From contig OZ241340.1 of the NCBI GenBank assembly GCA_965199975.1, positions 930,001 to 994,000 on the forward strand: 64,000 nucleotides of DNA, in the 5' to 3' direction. The translations under genes and the position numbers were made by a program. Source of the stretch: JASLDZ01 sp965199975 (GTDB taxonomy: Bacteria; Pseudomonadota; Alphaproteobacteria; Caulobacterales; Caulobacteraceae). This document shows, one piece after another, positions 34,593 through 42,524 of the stretch (its first letter is position 1; the number at the start of each line of letters is the position of its first letter). The notes beneath the pieces were generated by a model. That model was given only the letters and a program-made list of their open reading frames with translations, made no database searches and was not told the DNA's origin.

Positions 34593-36767
34593 CGCCGCCA
34601 GCTTGATCGGCGCGGTCAGGATCACCCGCAGGCCGGGGTGATTGCCGACCTCCTCCAGCGTGCCGGACAGCTGGCTGACCAGGGCGTTGAGCATGCGCGT
34701 GCCGAAGCCCTGGCGATGCCCGCTCTTGCCGGCGCCCGAGTCCGCCACGATGAGGCGCAGGCGGTTGCGGTGCTGCTCCAGCCCGATGGAGATCGGCCCG
34801 GCCGCGCCGCCGTAGGCGTACTTGTTGGCGTTGATGACGAGCTCGGTCAGCACGAGGCCCACGGTCACCGCGGCGTCGGCCGGGACCATGATCGGCGCGA
34901 GCTCGACGGTCATCTGGCTAGCCCACTCCGGTCCGAGCGAGGTCTTCAGCTCGCCGATCAGCTCCTCGAGATAGCGCGACAGGTCGACGAACTCGACGTT
35001 GTCGTCGCTGTAGAGGCGCCGGTGGACGAGGGCGACGGCGGAGATGCGCTTCTGCGCTTCGCCCAGGTGGCGCACCAGCGCCTCGTCCTTCTCGCTGCGC
35101 GCCTGCATGGAGAGGAAGGCGGAGACCAGCTGGAGGCTGTTCTGGATGCGGTGGTTCACCTCGCGCACGAGGTAGTCTTTCTGCGCCAGCAGCCGGTCCT
35201 TGTCCGCGCCCGCGGCCGTGAGGTCCTGGTTGAGTTCGCGGATGCGCCGCGTCTGGCGCGCTTCGAACAGTGCGCGCGTGAGGCGCTGGGCGGCGTCCAC
35301 CTCCGGGGGCGACCAGGCGCGCGAGCGGCCCCGCACTTCCTCGCTCCAGGCCTCGAACGAGGTGCGCGGCGTCAGCGTTTCGCCGGCCTCCACCTGCACC
35401 GCTTTGTGCGGGTTGCCCGCCCAGTTGACCGTCTGCAGCCGCTCGGCGCGGAACCACAGCAGCTGCGTCGGCTCCTCGGTCGAGATGGTGATGGCGAGGA
35501 GGCCGCTGGCGAGGTCGGCGTAGGCGGCGGCGGCGGGAAGCAGCGTCTGGAGCGAGGCCGTGTGCAGCGGCATGGAGTCCTGGCGGCGTCGCGCCCACTC
35601 GGCCATCTCGCGCACATCGGAGCGGTCGGGGCAGCGGCCGACCAGATGCAGCTCGCCGCCCTGGACCGCGGCGAAGCCGTTGGCGCTCAGCATGCGCTGC
35701 AGGTCGTCGCCGGCCGCCTCGACCAGTTCGGCGATGTCTGCGGACGCGCCCAGGCGGCTGAGCACGCCGTCCTCTGCCGCACGCAACCGCAGGCGCTCGC
35801 GGTAGTCGTTCGCCTCCTCCTTGCCCCGCACCTGCCTGGCCAGGGCGCCGGCCAGCACCTGGCAGGCCAACCGCTCGCCCCAGGACAGCGTGCGCGGCGT
35901 TCGGTGGTGGCATGCGATCAAGCCCCAGAGCACGCCGTCCTTGACGATGGAGACCGAGGCCGAGGCGCGCACGCCCATGTTCTCAAGGTACTGCACATGC
36001 ACCGGCGAGACGCTGCGCAGGTCCACGTCGCTCAGGTCCAGCGCCGCGAGCTGTGCGCCGGCGGGCCGCAGCGGCGCGGGCGTGTAGCCCACGTCCGGAA
36101 TCACGCGGACGCGGTTGCGCACGTAGAGCGCCCGCGCTTGCCTGGGGATGTCCGAGGCGGGGAAGTGATGGTTCATGAAGGCGCCGAGCTCGGGCTCGGT
36201 CGCCTCGGCCACGACCTTGCCGGCCTCGTCGTCGAGAAAGCGGTAGACCATGACGCGGTCGAAGCCGGTCAGCTCCTTGAAGATCGCGGCGGCCCGGTCG
36301 CAAAGGTCGGTCAGATCGGCGGCGCGCTCGAAGGTCCCGCCGGCGGCGTCCAGCCACGAGAGGAGCTGCGAGGCGCTCCGCGTCACAGCAGCGGGCGGTT
36401 CGAGCTGCACCAGCCAGTGCGCGCCCTCGAGGACGGCGGCCGCGTCGAAAGTCTCGTCCGCCGCCTGCACTGGGCCGAGCAGGATCCGGGAGTCGGAAGT
36501 CGTGGCGAGCGCGCCGGCCGCCGGGCCCAGGAGCTCGGGCAGCGCCTTGCCCAGCCACTCGCCCGCGAGCCTGCGCTCGAGGTCGCCCGCGCCGCCCACC
36601 ACCTCGAGCGTCTCCCGATCGGCCACGAGCAGGAGGCCGTGCGGCTGGATCGCGCCGGGCGTCTGGATCGGCTCGCGGTCGCAGGCGCTCACGTCGAGAC
36701 CCAGGTCGGAGGCCGCGACGCCGTCGCCGAGTTCGCGTCGCACGGCATGAGCGTCGTCTGCGGGCAT
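34563..36767 (-). CDS. bphP: Bacteriophytochrome histidine kinase
   Basis: A 734-aa red/far-red photoreceptor. PAS-GAF-PHY core: Cys29 in SACDREPIQTPGAIQPHG is the biliverdin attachment site, DIPRQAR (206-212) and LRSVSPVHVQYLENMG contact the chromophore, His287/His288 sit in ACHHRTP, and PRTSF (468-472) with WSEEV is the PHY tongue. The output is a HisKA_2/HWE-type kinase: VREVNHRIQNSLQLVSAFL (phospho-His539), then an HATPase domain (ELVINANKYAYGG). No response-regulator gene is nearby. GGAG lies 7 bases before the ATG. Confidence 0.95.
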   Translation of the reverse strand: MPADDAHAVRRELGDGVAASDLGLDVSACDREPIQTPGAIQPHGLLLVADRETLEVVGGAGDLERRLAGEWLGKALPELLGPAAGALATTSDSRILLGPVQAADETFDAAAVLEGAHWLVQLEPPAAVTRSASQLLSWLDAAGGTFERAADLTDLCDRAAAIFKELTGFDRVMVYRFLDDEAGKVVAEATEPELGAFMNHHFPASDIPRQARALYVRNRVRVIPDVGYTPAPLRPAGAQLAALDLSDVDLRSVSPVHVQYLENMGVRASASVSIVKDGVLWGLIACHHRTPRTLSWGERLACQVLAGALARQVRGKEEANDYRERLRLRAAEDGVLSRLGASADIAELVEAAGDDLQRMLSANGFAAVQGGELHLVGRCPDRSDVREMAEWARRRQDSMPLHTASLQTLLPAAAAYADLASGLLAITISTEEPTQLLWFRAERLQTVNWAGNPHKAVQVEAGETLTPRTSFEAWSEEVRGRSRAWSPPEVDAAQRLTRALFEARQTRRIRELNQDLTAAGADKDRLLAQKDYLVREVNHRIQNSLQLVSAFLSMQARSEKDEALVRHLGEAQKRISAVALVHRRLYSDDNVEFVDLSRYLEELIGELKTSLGPEWASQMTVELAPIMVPADAAVTVGLVLTELVINANKYAYGGAAGPISIGLEQHRNRLRLIVADSGAGKSGHRQGFGTRMLNALVSQLSGTLEEVGNHPGLRVILTAPIKLAASAGERRGTG

Positions 36768-36936
36768 GCGCGATCTCCGTCGGCTCGGAGGTCGAGCGAG
36801 CCACGTTCGCCTGCAATGTCTGAAACTTGCCGTCGGGCCAAGTCCCAGGAGCCGTGGTTCCCGCCCCGCTTCCGCCTCCCTTGGCCTTGTGCGGATGGCC
36901 TAGGGCTTTGCGCGCGCTTTGGCTCGGAGCTGGATC

Positions 36937-36952
36937 CTGGGCCGAGGCCCAG
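36937..36952 (-). other. Short hairpin downstream of the lipid operon
   Basis: CTGGGCC and GGCCCAG form a perfect inverted repeat with a 2-base centre in the 234-bp gap between the lipid operon's last gene and bphP. No T-run follows on either strand. It could end the operon; the rest of the gap holds no gene and presumably the bphP promoter. Confidence 0.25.
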
Positions 36953-37001
36953 AAACGCAGGAGAGTAGGGCTCGCGCGCTACGGCCTGGGCCGGACAAGC
37001 T

Positions 37002-37760
37002 CTAAGGCGGCGGCTCCGCCAGCTGCGACGCCGTCGCGGGGCGCGATAGGGCCTCGGCGACGAGCTCGACGGTGCGCGCCTCGACGCGCTGGGTCAGGTC
37101 CGCCAGGAACGCCTCGCGCGGCCGGTCGGCGCTGATCGGGTCGAGGAACTCCACTACGGCGTGGCCCGCCCGCTTGGTCCACGCCTCCTGCGGCCAGAAC
37201 ACGCCGAGATTGGAGGCGACCGGCACCACCGGCAGGTTTGACTGCCGCGCCAGGTGATAAACGCCTGCGCGATAGGGATAGTGGAACCCCACCGGCGCCA
37301 GCGCACCCTCCGGGTAGATCAGGAGCTTGCGGCCCTGCGCGTGCGCCAGCGCCGAACTCTGGAAGAAGCCGCGCCGCGCCTCAGCGCCGCCGCAGCGTCG
37401 CACCACCACAGCGCCGAGCTTGGCCAGCACGGTCTTGAACAGGGGGAAGCGCTCGAGATGGTCGCCGGTGACGATGGCGAGGTCGGCCACCTCGTCGTAG
37501 ATGCTGAAGCCGTCTCCATATGACGAGTGCTTGGGGGCGAGGATGAAGTCGCCGGGCGGCAGGCGTTCGCGGCCGCGCACCTCCACAGTGATCCCGGCGA
37601 GCACCCGCATGGCCCAGAGCATGGCGCGCACATAGCCGGCGACCGCCCGGCGAACGGGGCCGGAGCCAGGTCGCAACGCCGCCAGGGCCGCCCACACCAC
37701 GCAGACCACCGAGATCGCGCCGAAGGCCGTGTTGAACGCGAGGCTGCGCAGGCGGGTCAT
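37002..37760 (-). CDS. PlsC-type acyltransferase, last gene of the lipid operon
   Basis: A 252-aa membrane-associated 1-acyl-glycerol-3-phosphate acyltransferase-like protein. One N-terminal hydrophobic helix (about 10-30), catalytic HxxxxD as KHSSYGD (His78, Asp83), and a YPEGALAP block where PlsC usually has FPEGTR; the arginine that contacts phosphate is missing here. Such changes hint at a different acceptor. It begins at an ATG overlapping the stop of the phosphatidyltransferase gene (ATGA). Confidence 0.85.
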   Translation of the reverse strand: MTRLRSLAFNTAFGAISVVCVVWAALAALRPGSGPVRRAVAGYVRAMLWAMRVLAGITVEVRGRERLPPGDFILAPKHSSYGDGFSIYDEVADLAIVTGDHLERFPLFKTVLAKLGAVVVRRCGGAEARRGFFQSSALAHAQGRKLLIYPEGALAPVGFHYPYRAGVYHLARQSNLPVVPVASNLGVFWPQEAWTKRAGHAVVEFLDPISADRPREAFLADLTQRVEARTVELVAEALSRPATASQLAEPPP

Positions 37761-38437
37761 GACGCGCTCACCGTCGCCCGCTCGGCGAGCCGGCGCGAGA
37801 GGAGGGTGGTGCGCCGCGCCGTCGTCGCCGCGGCGAGCGTCGCGATCAGCGCCAGGGCGAAGGCGAGGCTCTCGCCGCGCCAGCCCCACAGCGGCTCGGC
37901 CGCGGCCACGAGCGCGGCGCCTGTGAGGACCGCCATGCGGTGCGGCTTGGCGCCGGGGCCGCGGAAGTCGGCCGCAAAGCCCAGGGCGCGGCCGAGTTCG
38001 CGCACGTAGGCGGTGAGCACGGCCAGCAGGGCGGCCAGCCAGCCCGCGGTCGCGCCCCAGTGCACGCCCGACAGGGCCGCACCGTAGCCCGCGCCCACGA
38101 GGAACAGCGCGTCGGCGATCCGGTCGGGCAGCTCGTTCCAGATCGGTCCCGCCGGGCCGCCGCGGCCGTTCTCCACCGCGACCATGCCGTCCAGCAGGTT
38201 GCAGACCAGGCGCGCCTGCACGCACGCCGCGGCCGCGACCAGCGCCCCCGCCCTGGGTCCGGTCGGAAGAAGGCCGCTCGCCACGAAGGCGGCCGCGCCC
38301 AGCATCCCGGCCATGAGCGACCCGGCCGAGATCAGGTCGGGGCTCGCCCCGGCGTGGGCGAGCCCCCGGGCGCAGGCGCGCGCCCAGGGCGTGTCGCGCG
38401 ACTTCAGCGGGCGGCGCTGGCCGGTCTCGAGGGTCAT
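37757..38437 (-). CDS. CDP-alcohol phosphatidyltransferase, YnbA-like
   Basis: A 226-aa polytopic membrane enzyme that would move a phosphatidyl group from CDP-diacylglycerol to an alcohol. The family motif is DxxDGxxARx8GxxxDxxxD; here it reads NLLDGMVAVEN..GPIWNELPDRIAD, so the first and third Asp are Asn (80 and 101), the Arg is Val, and an additional Asp109 follows. As I recall, E. coli YnbA-type members carry a similar N..DG..NE..D pattern, which would make this a subfamily trait. The alcohol is unknown. Overlaps both neighbours by ATGA. Confidence 0.8.
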   Translation of the reverse strand: MTLETGQRRPLKSRDTPWARACARGLAHAGASPDLISAGSLMAGMLGAAAFVASGLLPTGPRAGALVAAAACVQARLVCNLLDGMVAVENGRGGPAGPIWNELPDRIADALFLVGAGYGAALSGVHWGATAGWLAALLAVLTAYVRELGRALGFAADFRGPGAKPHRMAVLTGAALVAAAEPLWGWRGESLAFALALIATLAAATTARRTTLLSRRLAERATVSAS

Positions 38438-38841
38438 GCGAGAGAGTCCCGTCGGGCGGCGCGCCTTCGGGCGAGCGCCAGGCTGTAGGTCCAGGCGTAG
38501 GTCGAGGAGACCGCGTAGGGCAGGGCGATGGTGCGCCACAGGTGCGGGGTGCGCGCGAGCGCATGCGCGCCCACCAGCAGCGCCAGCGTCGCCGTGCAGG
38601 TGACGAGCGGCGGGGCGGCGACGGCGATCGTGCCGGGCAGGGCCGCGCCGAGCGTTTCGAGCGTGCGCTTCAGCCCGAGCGTGATCGCCCCGGACAGCAC
38701 CGCCTGAACCAGCGCCGCCCGCACCATGACGCCCGGCCCCAGCGCCGCGTTGGCGACCGCGGCCCACGCGCCCATCGCCACCGCCGCCACGGCGACGTGC
38801 ACCGGCGTCGACGACGCCCAGCCGGCTGCGGCGCGCGTCAT
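38434..38841 (-). CDS. Small membrane protein of the lipid operon, function unknown
   Basis: A 135-aa protein with about four hydrophobic segments (roughly 13-33, 38-56, 66-92 and 105-123 by eye) and a basic C-terminus (ARRRAARRDSLA). I recognise no family or catalytic motif. It starts and ends with ATGA overlaps between the plsC-like and phosphatidyltransferase genes, so it is made together with them and may be an enzyme subunit, a flippase or a scaffold. The embedding makes it a real gene despite its lack of landmarks. Confidence 0.75.
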   Translation of the reverse strand: MTRAAAGWASSTPVHVAVAAVAMGAWAAVANAALGPGVMVRAALVQAVLSGAITLGLKRTLETLGAALPGTIAVAAPPLVTCTATLALLVGAHALARTPHLWRTIALPYAVSSTYAWTYSLALARRRAARRDSLA

Positions 38842-39518
38842 GGCCGCTTGTCCTGCGCCGCCGCATGCGCATCGTCGCTGCGCCAGCGCAGGGGCGGCGC
38901 GGCGGCGCGCAGGTCCGCCATCGCCTCGCGAAGCGTGGCGAGGAAGCCAAGCCGGTCGCCGCTCCAGCGCAGCGGCGCGCCGACATGGACGCTGCAGGTG
39001 AGCGGGGCGGGCAGGGCGGCGCCCTTGGGCAGCACGCGCCCGGCGCCCTGGATCCACACCGGCGTCACCGGCGTGTCCGGCGCGCCTTCCAGCAGGCGGG
39101 CGACGCCGCTCTTGAAGGGGGCCAGCGTCTCGCCGTCGGCGCCGCGGGTGCCTTCGGGGAAGAGCACCAGGATGTCGCCCGCCGCCAGCGCCGCGCGCAT
39201 GGGGGCCAGCGCGTCCGCATCGGTTCCCGCCAGCTGCCGGTGCACCGGCACGATGCCGATGATGCGCCGCGAGAACCAGGCGATGAGCGGATTGGCCAGG
39301 AAGTACTCCGCCGCCGCCGCCGGCCGCACCAGTCGCAGGGTTCGCGCCGGAAACAGGCTCAGCAGCAGGAAGGTGTCCACGTGGCTGTTGTGGTTGGCGG
39401 CGACGATGGCGGGGCCGCGGGTGGGCAGGTGCTCGCGCCCCACCACGTCGGCGCCGGTCAGCACCCGCGCGAGCGGGCGGAAGATCACGGCGATGAGCAG
39501 CGAGCGCAGCCAGGTCAC
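38838..39518 (-). CDS. 1-acyl-sn-glycerol-3-phosphate acyltransferase (PlsC family)
   Basis: A 226-aa PlsC-family protein with an N-terminal membrane helix, the catalytic motif NHNSHVD (His43, Asp48) and FPEGTRG (Glu122). It would acylate lysophosphatidate, the step before CDP-diacylglycerol formation by the upstream cdsA-like product. Both canonical motifs are intact, unlike the second acyltransferase of the operon. It begins 10 bp after the cdsA-like stop. Confidence 0.9.
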   Translation of the reverse strand: MTWLRSLLIAVIFRPLARVLTGADVVGREHLPTRGPAIVAANHNSHVDTFLLLSLFPARTLRLVRPAAAAEYFLANPLIAWFSRRIIGIVPVHRQLAGTDADALAPMRAALAAGDILVLFPEGTRGADGETLAPFKSGVARLLEGAPDTPVTPVWIQGAGRVLPKGAALPAPLTCSVHVGAPLRWSGDRLGFLATLREAMADLRAAAPPLRWRSDDAHAAAQDKRP

Positions 39519-39527
39519 GGCGATTCC

Positions 39528-40496
39528 TCAGTAGGTCTTGAGGGCGAAGTGGGCGAGCAGATGGAAGTATAGCGGGGCGGTGAAGGTCAGGCTGTCCAGC
39601 CGGTCCAGCACGCCGCCGTGCCCCGGGATGAAGCCCGAGGTGTCCTTCACGCCGAGGTCGCGCTTGATCGCCGAGAAGGTGACGTCGCCCGCGAAGCCCG
39701 CCACCGGCAGCGACAGCGCCACCAGCCACAAGCCGACGCCCCGTAGCGGGGTGAACACCGGCCCCAAGGCGAAGATCAGCACGGCCGTCAGCACCCAGCC
39801 GCCAAGGAAGCCCTCCCAGGTCTTGTTGGGACTGACGCTCGGCAGGATCTTGTGGCGCCCGAACAGCTTGCCGACGATGAATTGGAAGATGTCGTTGCCT
39901 TCGGTCATCAGCAGCAGGAAGAACACGAGGCCGGCCGCGCCCGCCTGCGGCGCATCCCATCGTGGAACGCGCATGAGCAGGGCGACGAAGCCGATGTTGT
40001 AGACGCATGTCATCGTCGCCCAGTGGAACACCGCGGTCGATGTCAGGTAGCCGCGCGTCTGACCGATCAGCGCCATCAGGAACGGCATGGCCATGAACAC
40101 CCACACCGGCACGAACACGAGGTAGAACATGTAGGTGTTCAGGAAGACGAAGAGGTACGACGCCGGGATGGTCATGTAGGCCAGCAGGATCACCAGCCGA
40201 TCCTCCCGCCGCGCCGGCGCGAGCGAGAGGAACTCGCGCAGCGCCAAGAAGGAGACGAAGGCGAACAGCAGCGCCGTCGCCTGCCAGCCCAGCACCAGCG
40301 CGCCCACGAGCAGGAGCGCCATGACCCACCACGAGGACATGCGCGTGCGCAGCGCCTTCGCGTCGCCCGTCGGCTTGAGCCGCGGAAGCAGCGCCGCGAT
40401 CACCGAGCCCGCCACCAGCGCCACGCCCACCGCGCCATAGCCCCACGCCAGCGCCGGTGACGGAGGGATGACGCGCGCGAGCGCCGCGCCGATCAT
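39528..40496 (-). CDS. CdsA-family phosphatidate cytidylyltransferase
   Basis: A 322-aa protein with about eight membrane segments and the complete CDP-diglyceride synthase signature near the C-terminus (SAIKRDLGVKDTSGFIPGHG, then GVLDRLDS). It makes CDP-diacylglycerol from phosphatidate and CTP. A housekeeping cdsA usually lies with uppS and bamA, so this operon copy is probably a second one, like ynbB. Its ATG overlaps the tetR stop (ATGA), tying synthesis to the regulator. Confidence 0.92.
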   Translation of the reverse strand: MIGAALARVIPPSPALAWGYGAVGVALVAGSVIAALLPRLKPTGDAKALRTRMSSWWVMALLLVGALVLGWQATALLFAFVSFLALREFLSLAPARREDRLVILLAYMTIPASYLFVFLNTYMFYLVFVPVWVFMAMPFLMALIGQTRGYLTSTAVFHWATMTCVYNIGFVALLMRVPRWDAPQAGAAGLVFFLLLMTEGNDIFQFIVGKLFGRHKILPSVSPNKTWEGFLGGWVLTAVLIFALGPVFTPLRGVGLWLVALSLPVAGFAGDVTFSAIKRDLGVKDTSGFIPGHGGVLDRLDSLTFTAPLYFHLLAHFALKTY

Positions 40497-41107
40497 GCGC
40501 TCACGGCCTGCGAGGTGCGCGCGGCGGCGTCCAACGCTTCGCGCACCCTGGCCAGGGCGGCCTCTGAGGGCGCGGCTTCGCCGAGCAGGCCGAAGGTCTG
40601 GTGGACGGCGAAGTGGCAATGGCCGTGCACTGCGGCGAGCAGCGAACGCGTCAGCGCCGCGACGCCGGGCTGCGCGGCTGCGGGCAGGCTGGCGGCGATC
40701 TCGCCCTCCACAACCGCCATCAGCGCCGTCGCATCGGCCTGGTACCACTCCGGCGCCGCGCCGCCGTCGGCCATGTGGTGCTCGTACACGGCCGCCCACA
40801 GACGGGGGTGGGCGAGGGCGAAGGCGAAGTAGCCCTGCACCAGCGTCTCGAGCCGGTCGCCCGGTGCGTCCTGCAGCCGCGCCCGCAGTTCGGCGCCCCA
40901 CAGCCGCAGCGTCTGCGCATTGATGGCCAGCACCAGCCCGTCGTAGCTGCCGAACACGTTGTAGAGCGTGCCGATGGAGTAGCCCGCGCGTTTGGCCACC
41001 TCGCGCGCCGAGAAACGGGCGAGCCCCGCCTCGGCTAGGTGGCGACGCCCCTCGGCCAGCATCAGGGCTTCGAGCTCGCTTCGGCTATGATCCGACCGGC
41101 GACCCAT
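40493..41107 (-). CDS. TetR-family transcriptional regulator of the lipid operon
   Basis: A 204-aa TetR-type regulator with the N-terminal helix-turn-helix (FSAREVAKRAGYSIGTLYNVFGSYDGLV, quoted in its key parts: AREVAKRAGYS and GTLYNVFGS). The C-terminal ligand domain is all-helical. It is the first gene of the operon and divergent from the transporter gene. Two palindromic sites lie 13 to 47 bases before its start, so it probably represses both directions. The ligand may be a fatty acid or lipid. Confidence 0.9.
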   Translation of the reverse strand: MGRRSDHSRSELEALMLAEGRRHLAEAGLARFSAREVAKRAGYSIGTLYNVFGSYDGLVLAINAQTLRLWGAELRARLQDAPGDRLETLVQGYFAFALAHPRLWAAVYEHHMADGGAAPEWYQADATALMAVVEGEIAASLPAAAQPGVAALTRSLLAAVHGHCHFAVHQTFGLLGEAAPSEAALARVREALDAAARTSQAVSA

Positions 41108-41119
41108 CGGGGCTCCCGT

Positions 41120-41132
41120 TGAACGCTGTTCA
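41120..41132. promoter_or_regulatory. Candidate TetR operator 1
   Basis: TGAACGCTGTTCA is a palindrome of TGAAC and GTTCA around GCT, 13 bp upstream of the tetR start. Its copy at 41142 is 22 bp away, two helical turns, on the same face of the DNA. Confidence 0.6.
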
Positions 41133-41141
41133 GAAAACTAT

Positions 41142-41154
41142 TGAACAGTGCTCA
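41142..41154. promoter_or_regulatory. Candidate TetR operator 2
   Basis: TGAACAGTGCTCA; read on the other strand it matches operator 1 at 11 of 13 bases. The pair occupies the AT-richest part of the divergent spacer, where the two promoters must lie. Confidence 0.55.
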
Positions 41155-41213
41155 TTTTTCAGCTTTCCTGTCGGTCGTCAAGGCGCCTTGGGCGTCGACG
41201 GGAGCGCTCCACC

Positions 41214-42524
41214 ATGCAGGGCCGGACTTCGGGGGCGCGCCTCCTGACGACACGGCGGTTCACGCCGCTGTTCGTCACCAACGTGCTCGACGCCTTCAAC
41301 GACAACCTGTTCAAGACCGCGCTGCTGATCAGCGCCAGCTACGGGATCTACCGCGCCGACCCGGCGGCGGGGGAGCGGCTGGCGGTGCTGGCCACCGGCG
41401 TGTTCGTGCTGCCGTTCTTCGCGCTGTCGGCGCTGGCGGGGCAGGTGGCCGACCGGTTCGACCGGGCCTGGCTGGTGCGCTTCGTCAAGATGGCGGAGGC
41501 GGCGATCATGGCGCTGGGCCTGGTCGGCTTCCTGGCGCACTCCATCCCCATGCTGCTGGTCGTGCTGTTCCTCGCAGGCGCGCACTCGGCCATGTACACG
41601 CCGCTGAAGTACGCCATCCTGCCCCAGCACCTGGCCCGCGGCGAGCTGGTGGCCGGCACCGGATTGATGGAGGCGGGAGGCTTCGTCGCCATCCTGGGCG
41701 GGCAGCTCCTGGCGGGCGTGGTCGCGCCCTGGGTGGCGGGGGCTTGCGCCTGCGGGCTGGCCGGGCTCGGCCTCCTCGCCAGCCTGGCGATCCCGCTCGC
41801 CCCGGCGGGCGCGCCCGACGCGCGGATCGTGTTCAACCTCACCCTGGAGAGCTGGCGGCTGGTGCGCCGCGCCATGGCGATGGCGCCCATCCGCTACTGC
41901 CTGCTGGCCAGCGCCTGGTTCTACATCGTCGGCGCGGTGGTGCTGGGCCAGCTCGTGCCCCTGGCCGAGGGCGTGCTGCACGTGCAGGCGCACGTGACCT
42001 CGCTGTTCCTGGGCGCCTTCTCCATCGGCGTCGCGGCCGGAGCGCTCGTCTCGGGGCGGCTCCTGCGCGGCGAGGTCTCCGGCAAGCTGGCGCCCGGGGC
42101 GGCGCTGGTGCTGGGCGCGCTCCTGCTCGACCTCGCCTATGCCCTTGCGCACTACCACGCGCCGGGGCTGGCGATGGACGCCCGCGCCTTTTTGTCCGCG
42201 CCCGGCGCCTGGCGCATCCTGCTCGACCTGTTCGGCCTGGCGGCGGCGGGCGGGATCTTCATCGTCCCGCTCTATGCGGTGCTGCAGGTGTCCAGCCCAC
42301 CGGCGCAGCGCTCACGCATCCTGGCGGCCAACGACATCGTCAACGCCCTGACCACGGTTGCGGCCGTGGGGGTCGCCAGCCTGCTCCTGAAGCTCGGCGT
42401 CGGCGCGGCGGGGCTGATCGCTGTGCTGGGCGGCGGGACGCTGGCGGCGGCCCTCCTGGCCTATCTCGGCCGGGGCGCGCTGCGCGACGTTGCAGGCGCG
42501 TCCGCAGCGGAGGCGGTGGCGTGA
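41214..42524 (+). CDS. LplT-like MFS transporter (lysophospholipid class)
   Basis: A 436-aa 12-helix MFS protein. The sequence PLFVTNVLDAFNDNLFKTAL, LSALAGQVADRFDRAWLVR, and ILPQHLARGELVAGTGLMEAG match the LplT/Aas-type lysophospholipid importer family. In E. coli LplT flips lysophospholipids inward for re-acylation. Divergent from an operon with two acyltransferases, it could supply them with lysolipid. The ATG at 41214 is preceded by GGGAG 9 bases upstream. Confidence 0.85.
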   Translation: MQGRTSGARLLTTRRFTPLFVTNVLDAFNDNLFKTALLISASYGIYRADPAAGERLAVLATGVFVLPFFALSALAGQVADRFDRAWLVRFVKMAEAAIMALGLVGFLAHSIPMLLVVLFLAGAHSAMYTPLKYAILPQHLARGELVAGTGLMEAGGFVAILGGQLLAGVVAPWVAGACACGLAGLGLLASLAIPLAPAGAPDARIVFNLTLESWRLVRRAMAMAPIRYCLLASAWFYIVGAVVLGQLVPLAEGVLHVQAHVTSLFLGAFSIGVAAGALVSGRLLRGEVSGKLAPGAALVLGALLLDLAYALAHYHAPGLAMDARAFLSAPGAWRILLDLFGLAAAGGIFIVPLYAVLQVSSPPAQRSRILAANDIVNALTTVAAVGVASLLLKLGVGAAGLIAVLGGGTLAAALLAYLGRGALRDVAGASAAEAVA

